NCBI GenBank assembly: GCA_963789825.1 | Contig: CAWBME010000002.1 | Coordinates: 124,001-188,000, forward strand | Source of the DNA: PFL42 sp963789825 | Lineage (GTDB): Bacteria > Chloroflexota > Anaerolineae > Anaerolineales > E44-bin32 | Direction of reading: 5' to 3' | DNA length: 64,000 nucleotides | Shown: piece by piece, positions 59,110 through 64,000 of the stretch | Layout: each line of letters begins with the position of its first letter | How positions within the stretch are numbered: position 1 is the stretch's first letter | Notes under the pieces: generated by a model | Database searches by the model: none | Seen by the model: only the letters and a program-made list of their open reading frames with translations | What the model was told of the DNA's origin: nothing | Position numbers and translations under genes: made by a program

Positions 59110-60345
59110 CTACTTCCTTCCTCGAGCCGGCGCGACTTGAGCTGGAACCACGCCGTCTAGCAGGCGCAGGTCCAGCGCCTCGCCAACCGATACCTGTGAG
59201 GCGCTGTGCACGATCGTTCCGTCCGAGGCACGGCTGACGATCGCATAGCCTCGGGCAAGCACCGCCTGCGGACCCACGGCACTCAGCGTCTGCATCCATC
59301 CTTGCACCGCGACCCGTCGCAGGGCAAGATCATGGGTCACAGTGGCCTGCGCCCGGCGCATCCGGTCGTCCAATTGCTGCCGAGCGTTTGCCAGCCGCAT
59401 CTGTGGCGAGGTCAGCCGCAGGCTGGTCTGCAGCGCCCGCAGCTCCGTCCGCCCTCGGCGCAAGCTGTGCACCAAGCTCTTGGCCAAGCGCGTGCGCAGC
59501 AAGCCCACCTGGTGGCTAAGCGCCTCCTGGCTCGGAGTGGCGATTTCGGCTGCCGCCGAAGGGGTGGGAGCGCGCACATCGGCGGCGAAGTCGGCCAGCG
59601 TGACGTCGGTCTCATGGCCGACGCCGGTGACGACCGGCGCCGCCGAGCCGGCGATCGCCCGCACGACGGCCTCGTCGTTGAACGCCCACAGGTCCTCCAC
59701 CGACCCGCCCCCGCGCACGACCAGGATGACGTCTGGCCGGGCCCGCCGATTCAGGCGGTGAAGCGCACGGGCGATCTGTTCTGGCGCCTCGTCGCCCTGC
59801 ACGGCGCACGCCGCCAGAACGACCTCGGCCAGCGGATAGCGCCGCTCCAATACGTGCAACACGTCCTGCAGGGCGGCTCCGCTGGCGGAGGTCACCAACC
59901 CGATGCGCCGCGGCCAGGCCGGAAGCGGTCGCTTGCGCTCGGCCGAGAACAAGCCTTCCTGCTCGAGGGCGGCCTTCAGCCGCAGGAATTCCTGATAGCG
60001 GGCACCCTCGCCGGCCGGTCGCAAGGTGTCGACGTAGAGCTGCAACTGACCGCCTGCCTCGTACAAGCCGATGTATCCATGGACCTCGACGGCCTCACCT
60101 TCGCGCGGCAGGGAGAGTAGACGTTGGGCATCCGCCCGCCACATCACACAGCGCAGCGCCGCCTGAGCGTCCTTCAGGCTGTAGTACAGGTGCCCGGATG
60201 CCGGCCGGGCGAGGTTCGAGACCTCTCCCCGCACCCAAAGGTCCTGCAACGGCTCCTCGGCCTCGAGCAGCACCCGCAGGTGGCGATTGAGCTCGCTGAC
60301 CGAGAGCACCGGCGATGCCGCAGAGAACAACTCGAGCTGGTCCAT
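59110..60345 (-). CDS. xseA: Exodeoxyribonuclease VII large subunit
   Basis: This 411-residue XseA starts at MDQLELFSAASPVLSVSELN (ATG 60345). The N-terminal OB-fold (LWVRGEVSNLARPASGHLYY) is followed by the catalytic core with RIGLVTSASGAALQDVLHVL, PDVILVVRGGGSVEDLWAFN and VVTGVGHETDVTLADFAADV. The coiled-coil C-terminus ends in the usual ALDLRLLDG region. Upstream lies a MITE-like element in the gap to cinA. It is the first gene of xseA-xseB-DUF212. Confidence 0.95.
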   Translation of the reverse strand: MDQLELFSAASPVLSVSELNRHLRVLLEAEEPLQDLWVRGEVSNLARPASGHLYYSLKDAQAALRCVMWRADAQRLLSLPREGEAVEVHGYIGLYEAGGQLQLYVDTLRPAGEGARYQEFLRLKAALEQEGLFSAERKRPLPAWPRRIGLVTSASGAALQDVLHVLERRYPLAEVVLAACAVQGDEAPEQIARALHRLNRRARPDVILVVRGGGSVEDLWAFNDEAVVRAIAGSAAPVVTGVGHETDVTLADFAADVRAPTPSAAAEIATPSQEALSHQVGLLRTRLAKSLVHSLRRGRTELRALQTSLRLTSPQMRLANARQQLDDRMRRAQATVTHDLALRRVAVQGWMQTLSAVGPQAVLARGYAIVSRASDGTIVHSASQVSVGEALDLRLLDGVVPAQVAPARGRK

Positions 60346-60569
60346 CCGGCGAAGGATACTCTCGCCCCCAACCGGCGTCAATCTGCCGGATAGGCAACGG
60401 CGATTTCCCCTACCGACGTCCACCGCCTCGGATGGCCGAAGGCAAGCAGGCTGCTCGGGGTTGGCGAGCCCTCGCTTCCGGTCACCGCTCATCCTCCCAG
60501 GAGACGACCGAGCAGGGACGTGCCGAGCACGAACCCACCGCGAATAGGGAGCGAAGGGCAAGATAGAGC

Positions 60570-60781
60570 CTAGCAGGCTGCTGAAGAACGCCGCTTCATC
60601 GTCCAGCCCTCTCCCCTAGCCCCTCCCCCTGCATGAGCCGACATCCGCGACTCACACGAGTCTCGCAGGGGAAGGGGGCGGAGTAGCTTCCCCCTCTCCG
60701 CCACGGTTCATGGCGTACCCGTGTGCCGCCCGCGTAGAGGGGGTCAGGGGGTGAGGTCGAAAGCACGTTTTCCAGCAAGCT
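60570..60781 (-). mobile_element. MITE-like element, copy 2
   Basis: This 212-bp inverted copy of the element at 41300-41517 has ends CTAGCAGGCTGCTGAAGAACG and, reverse-complemented, AGCTTGCTGGAAAACGTG. Long shared blocks are ATGAACCGTGG, GTCGCGGATGTCGGCTCATG and AGGGGGAGGGGCTAGGGGAG. It has no coding content. It lies in the 750-base gap 60346-61099, which otherwise shows a few GCTGAGGCCGG repeats and the cinA promoter. Confidence 0.75.
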
Positions 60782-61053
60782 CTTAGGAAGGCCTGAGTGC
60801 CCTTGCCTCCAGGCGATCCGCAAGGACTGTCCAACCGATCTCCGCTGGCTGAGGCCGGCAATCCTGCGCCTGCCTCTGCAAGAAGGGTGCGCTGATCCTT
60901 CCGGGAACCGGCGCAAGGGCCAAGACTGCGGGCTGAGCCGGTCGAGGCAGGGCAACCGCCGGAGGCGGAAATCCGGCGCCGCAAGGCCCTCTGCGCCGGC
61001 CCGAATCCGATCCCATGCCGCCTGTCGGCGGCTGAGGCCGGCGCGGCAGGGCC

Positions 61054-61059
61054 TATAAT
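61054..61059 (+). promoter_or_regulatory. -10 box upstream of cinA
   Basis: TATAAT at 61054-61059 on the plus strand would start a transcript near 61066, about 34 bases before the cinA start codon. A GGGAG follows the cinA upstream sequence at a normal distance. No clear -35 box was found. Confidence 0.5.
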
Positions 61060-61099
61060 CGTCTCCGGCGGCGGACTACCGACGCCGGGAGTGCAGCCA

Positions 61100-61604
61100 A
61101 TGAGCGAGGATCCCATCGAGGTCCAAGTCGGCAATGCCTTGCGGTCGCTGGGGTGGACGCTGGCAGTGGGCGAGTTCGTGCACCGGCGGTCTGATCGGCC
61201 ACCGGTTGACGCAGGTGCCTGGAGCCTCAGAGTACTTCCTGGGCAGCGTGGTGGCCTATGCCTACGATGCCAAGGAGCGGCTGCTCGGCGTGCGCCATCA
61301 GACACTGTACGACCATGGCGCCGTGAGCCGCGAGACCGCCCTGGAGATGGCCCATGGGGCCCGCTTGGCCTTCGGCGCCGACATCGGCCTGGCGGTCACG
61401 GGGATTGCCGGACCGAGCGGCGGGCTACCCGGCAAGCCGGTCGGGCTGACCTGGATGGCCGTCAGCACGCGTCAACACCAGGTTGCCGAGCACACCATCT
61501 GGCCGGGGGATCGGACAGCCGTCAAGGAGCAATCGTCGGATGCAGCCCTACGGCTGGCGCTGCGCATGCTGCACAAGGGCGAGATCGATCCCGTGCAATC
61601 CTGA
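61100..61604 (+). CDS. cinA: CinA-like nicotinamide-nucleotide amidohydrolase (frameshifted)
   Basis: This protein of about 167 residues is the C-terminal amidohydrolase domain of CinA (PncC) alone. It begins MSEDPIEVQVGNALRSLGW and then reads ESCTGGLIGHRLTQVPGASEY after an extra T (GAGTTCG at 61175-61176) is removed. Its signature GIAGPSGGLPGKPVGLTWMA is typical. It converts nicotinamide mononucleotide to nicotinate mononucleotide in NAD recycling. It starts at ATG 61100. A strong hairpin lies just beyond its end. Confidence 0.85.
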
Positions 61605-61643
61605 CACCGCCGGCTGGCCTTCCAGTGAGAATACCAGGGGAAC

Positions 61644-61674
61644 CATCAGAGGTGGGCTGGGCCCACCTCTGATG
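61644..61674. terminator. Bidirectional terminator-like hairpin
   Basis: A perfect 14-bp stem CATCAGAGGTGGGC/GCCCACCTCTGATG (61644-61657 and 61661-61674) with a three-base loop lies between converging cinA and rpoD. It has no T-tract but is well placed to end both transcripts. Confidence 0.6.
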
Positions 61675-61716
61675 ATTGTGGAAGGAAGCGGGGTGAACCC
61701 GCGGGCGTCGGCAGCG

Positions 61717-62892
61717 CTACGACAGATAATCGCGCAGCTGGCGGGCGCGGCGCGGGTGGCGCAGGCGCCGCAAGGCCTTGCCCTCGATCTGGCGGATGCG
61801 CTCGCGGGTCAGGCCAAACTTCTGCCCCACCTCTTCCAGGGTGTAGGCCCGGCCATTGTGCAGCCCGAAGCGCAGCCGCAGGATGCGCGCCTCACGCGGG
61901 GTGAGCGTCGCCAGCACCTCTTCGATCTTGTCGTGCAGCATATTGGTGTGGGCGGTCTGGGTGGGCGTGGGCGTGCCCTCGTCTTCGACGAATGCCCCCA
62001 GCTCAGAGTCCTCTTCCTCGCCCACCGGCGACTCCAGCGACAGCGGCCGCCACGACACGCGCATCATCCACTGCACCTTGCGCGAGTCGCACTCCAGCAC
62101 GCCGGCGATCTCTTCTGGCGTGGGCTTGCGCCCGATGTCCTGTTCGAGGTCGCGGGCGACCTTGTACAGCCGCCGGATGCGGTCCGACATGTGGACCGGC
62201 ACACGGATCGTGCGCCCCTGGTCGGCGATCGCTCGAGTGATCGTCTGACGGATCCACCAGGTGGCATAGGTGCTGAAGCGGAAGCCGCGATGGTAGTCGA
62301 ACTTCTCGACCGCCTTCATCAACCCCAGGTTGCCCTCCTGGATCAGGTCGAGGAACGGCACGCCGCGGCCCATATACTTCTTGGCGATGCTGACGACCAA
62401 GCGAGTGTTGGCCCGCACCAAATGGTCGCGCGCCGCCATCGCATCCTGGACCTCAGCCTGATACTGCAGGCGCTTCTTGAGCGTGGCGTTGCCGTTGAGT
62501 TTGGCCAGCTTGGCCTCGGCGGCGTTGCCGCGTTCGATGCGCATTGCCAGCGAGACTTCTTCCTCGGTGGTGAGCAGCGGCACGCGCGCCATTTCCTTGA
62601 GGTACAACCCGACGGTGTCGTCGCTGGAGATGGCGCTCAGGTCGAAGGGCTCGGCCTGCTCCGCAGCGGCGTCCGGCGTGAACTCGGTCGGCACCTTGGT
62701 CAGATCGTCGAAGACCTCGATGCCTGCCTCGCGAAAGAAGCCGCGAATGCGCTCGAAGCGCTCAGTCGACTCCTCAACCTCGGGGAAGACCGCCACGATT
62801 TCCTCACTGGTGACGAAGCCCTGGTAGTCGCCCTTCTCGAGCAGCGCCGAGAATGCCTCGCGCTTCTGCCAGCGATCCTTGGATATACTCAT
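61717..62892 (-). CDS. rpoD: RNA polymerase primary sigma factor
   Basis: This sigma-70 of 391 residues starts at MSISKDRWQKREAFSALLEK (ATG 62892, seven bases after AGGAG). Region 1.2 is SSDDTVGLYLKEMARVPLLT. Region 2 contains LIQEGNLGLMKAVEKFDYHR and GFRFSTYATWWIRQTITRAI, and region 4 ends in LTRERIRQIEGKALRRLRHP. It is short at the N-terminus, lacking a long acidic region 1.1, as in many non-proteobacterial sigmas. It is co-transcribed behind DUF177. Confidence 0.95.
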   Translation of the reverse strand: MSISKDRWQKREAFSALLEKGDYQGFVTSEEIVAVFPEVEESTERFERIRGFFREAGIEVFDDLTKVPTEFTPDAAAEQAEPFDLSAISSDDTVGLYLKEMARVPLLTTEEEVSLAMRIERGNAAEAKLAKLNGNATLKKRLQYQAEVQDAMAARDHLVRANTRLVVSIAKKYMGRGVPFLDLIQEGNLGLMKAVEKFDYHRGFRFSTYATWWIRQTITRAIADQGRTIRVPVHMSDRIRRLYKVARDLEQDIGRKPTPEEIAGVLECDSRKVQWMMRVSWRPLSLESPVGEEEDSELGAFVEDEGTPTPTQTAHTNMLHDKIEEVLATLTPREARILRLRFGLHNGRAYTLEEVGQKFGLTRERIRQIEGKALRRLRHPRRARQLRDYLS

Positions 62893-62905
62893 CCGCATAC
62901 TCCTG

Positions 62906-63439
62906 TCATGCGTCGGGCCCAGAAGCGCCGTCGAGCAGCGAACGCAGGGCTGCCAGGCGGGGATCGATCAGGTCATCCGGATGTGAGCACCGCAATTCGT
63001 TCCGGTTGTTGCCACATACGGGGCACAGCCCGAGGCAGTCCTCCCGGCAGAGAGGCTGCAAAGGAACTTCCAGCAGCAGATACTCGCGTAGCAATGGGTT
63101 GAGGTCGAGGATTGCGGTCTCGGGAATGGCCAGCAACGGGTCGGTGGCCTCTCCGGGAGGTGAGGCGAACAGGTCGTCGATGCGGATTGTCAGCGGCTGT
63201 TCGAATTCGGACAAGCAGCGCACACATTCCGCCCGGCTTCCCGCCGTCAGCCGCCCATCGCCATACAGGCCCTGCGCCGTGCGGGTGAAGCGCAACGACC
63301 CCCGGAGACTGCGGATGGCCAGATCCTGGCCGATCTGGACCGCCGGGAGGTCGAAGTCGATGGTCCGGCTGTAGCCGACTTGCTCATGCAGCAGGAAGCC
63401 GACATTGATGCGCAACGGGTGCCGAGTGCTGTGTGTCAC
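62906..63439 (-). CDS. DUF177/YceD family protein
   Basis: This protein of about 177 residues belongs to the YceD/DUF177 family linked to 23S rRNA and ribosome assembly. GTG 63439 (VTHSTRHPLRINVGFLLHEQ) is the preferred start; TTG 63466 is too close to the transcription start. The zinc-like signature is CVRCLSEFEQPL with the C-terminal CREDCLGLCPVCGNNRNELR. In many bacteria the gene precedes rpmF. Here it precedes rpoD, 13 bases away. Confidence 0.88.
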   Translation of the reverse strand: MTHSTRHPLRINVGFLLHEQVGYSRTIDFDLPAVQIGQDLAIRSLRGSLRFTRTAQGLYGDGRLTAGSRAECVRCLSEFEQPLTIRIDDLFASPPGEATDPLLAIPETAILDLNPLLREYLLLEVPLQPLCREDCLGLCPVCGNNRNELRCSHPDDLIDPRLAALRSLLDGASGPDA

Positions 63440-63478
63440 ACCGCCGCCTGTCAATTCTCTTTCCAATAAAGCGCTGGC

Positions 63479-63507
63479 ATTATAACATAGTTAGAATCGA
63501 CCGTCAA
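63479..63507 (-). promoter_or_regulatory. Promoter of the DUF177-rpoD operon
   Basis: Minus-strand -35 TTGACG (63507-63502) and -10 TATAAT (63484-63479) have an ideal 17-base spacer. The transcription start is predicted near 63472, with a ~35-base leader to GTG 63439 containing GGAAAGAG. Confidence 0.8.
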
Positions 63508-63608
63508 GCCGACCGCGTTATTGGAAGCTGTGGCCCCTACAAGCACGGCATATGTCCGAGTGCTGGCATTGATATGCTTATGACCGCCATAGATAGGGTG
63601 AGGGTACT

Positions 63609-64000
63609 GTGCGAATAGTCAATGAACCCGCGGTCCTCCTTGCAACTACCAACCCTGGCAAGCTGCTCGAGATGCGGGCCCTGCTCGAACAGATTCCGGT
63701 CCGCCTGGCCGATCCAGCCACGCTCGGCCTCTCCCTGCAGGTCGAGGAGACCGGCGGAGACTATGCCGAGAACGCTTGCCTGAAGGCGCTGGCGTACGCC
63801 TCTGCCAGCGGCTGGTTCACCTTGGCGGATGACACCGGGCTGGAGGTCGATGCGCTGGCGGGTGCCCCTGGGCTGCGCTCGGCTCGTCTGCTGCAAGCGG
63901 GCGCAACGGATGCCGACCGCCGCGCGCGCCTGCTCGAGCTGCTTGCCCCCTTCCCCCAGCCCTGGACGGCTCGCTTCCGCTGCGCCATGGCCCTGGCCGG
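63609..64000 (+). CDS. rdgB: Non-canonical purine NTP pyrophosphatase, RdgB/HAM1 family (partial)
   Basis: At least 130 residues are in the window; the gene continues beyond it. GTG 63609 begins VRIVNEPAVLLATTNPGKLL, with the family nucleotide motif TTNPGK and the downstream LADDTGLEVDALAGAPGLRS, both diagnostic of Ham1/RdgB. It hydrolyses (d)ITP and XTP to keep them out of DNA and RNA. It is divergent from DUF177-rpoD. A possible TTGATA -35 lies at 63569-63574, but no clear -10 was found. Confidence 0.9.
   Translation, partial: MRIVNEPAVLLATTNPGKLLEMRALLEQIPVRLADPATLGLSLQVEETGGDYAENACLKALAYASASGWFTLADDTGLEVDALAGAPGLRSARLLQAGATDADRRARLLELLAPFPQPWTARFRCAMALA

Noticed and set aside
2145..61176. 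Programmed ribosomal frameshifting as an explanation for the many broken genes
   Set aside because: The breaks occur in unrelated genes, without a common slippery site or downstream stem, and mostly need removal of one base. Sequence error explains them better.
1..64000. CRISPR arrays, tRNA, rRNA, tmRNA, RNase P RNA
   Set aside because: No regularly spaced repeats, T-loop/acceptor pairs or conserved RNA signatures were found on either strand by eye.

Overview
The window is GC-rich chromosomal DNA, most likely from an uncultured Chloroflexota bacterium of the Anaerolineae type. This is inferred from protein style (Ala/Pro/Glu/Thr-rich lipoprotein linkers, DUF951, SIMPL lipoproteins, a T-box in front of pheST) and from standard TTGACA/TATAAT promoters. 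No rRNA, tRNA, CRISPR array, prophage or complete insertion sequence was seen. Genes are short, tightly packed operons with many ATGA, GTGA and TGATG stop/start overlaps.

Layout. 0-5.6 kb: a GntR-controlled sugar operon on the minus strand (regulator, SDR dehydrogenase, RbsC-type permease, lipoprotein binding protein, RbsA-type ATPase). 5.7-9.2 kb: panB-panE-panC-coaX, taking ketoisovalerate to phosphopantothenate, behind a leader with an intrinsic-terminator hairpin. 9.3-22.4 kb: housekeeping and envelope genes (YbaK-type deacylase, redoxin plus beta-propeller, Pgi/Pmi, rsmI, cold-shock protein, homocysteine methyltransferase-MTHFR fusion, pterin dehydratase, metG, epimerase, lipoprotein). 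22.4-27.5 kb: an SDR / HicB-DinB / DinB / crotonase / AAC(3)-like cluster, an M23 peptidase and a Flp-type pilin. 27.6-32.6 kb: DUF951, then M50 protease / HD protein / TyrA-like / SAH-hydrolase-like genes, GIY-YIG and a KBL/AONS-type PLP enzyme. 33-41 kb: AmrS-type radical SAM, mobA, cysteine-desulfurase-like protein, a carotenoid-desaturase remnant, cNMP-binding and NifU-like proteins, and a metallo-hydrolase/GNAT/deoxyribosyltransferase operon. 42-47.4 kb: the T-box-controlled pheS-x-pheT operon with a stand-alone B3/B4 protein upstream. 47.4-64 kb: EamA and MFS transporters, an ECF sigma factor with an alkyltransferase, HAD phosphatase, hydroxyacid dehydrogenase, two SIMPL lipoproteins, thioesterase-corA, murJ, DUF212-xseB-xseA, cinA, DUF177-rpoD and the start of rdgB.

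Two window-wide properties matter when reading this annotation. First, at least 16 single-base frameshifts break otherwise well-conserved genes. Thirteen are one-base insertions, which looks like consensus error rather than gene decay, so broken genes are listed at full extent. Second, at least seven genes have a TATAAT-like box ending only 6-8 bases before the start codon and no leader, which predicts leaderless mRNAs.

Non-coding highlights are the T-box leader, the pan-operon leader, a cold-shock leader promoter, several strong hairpins, two inverted copies of a MITE-like element about 215 bp long (41.3 and 60.6 kb), and a REPIN-like inverted pair (19.7 kb).
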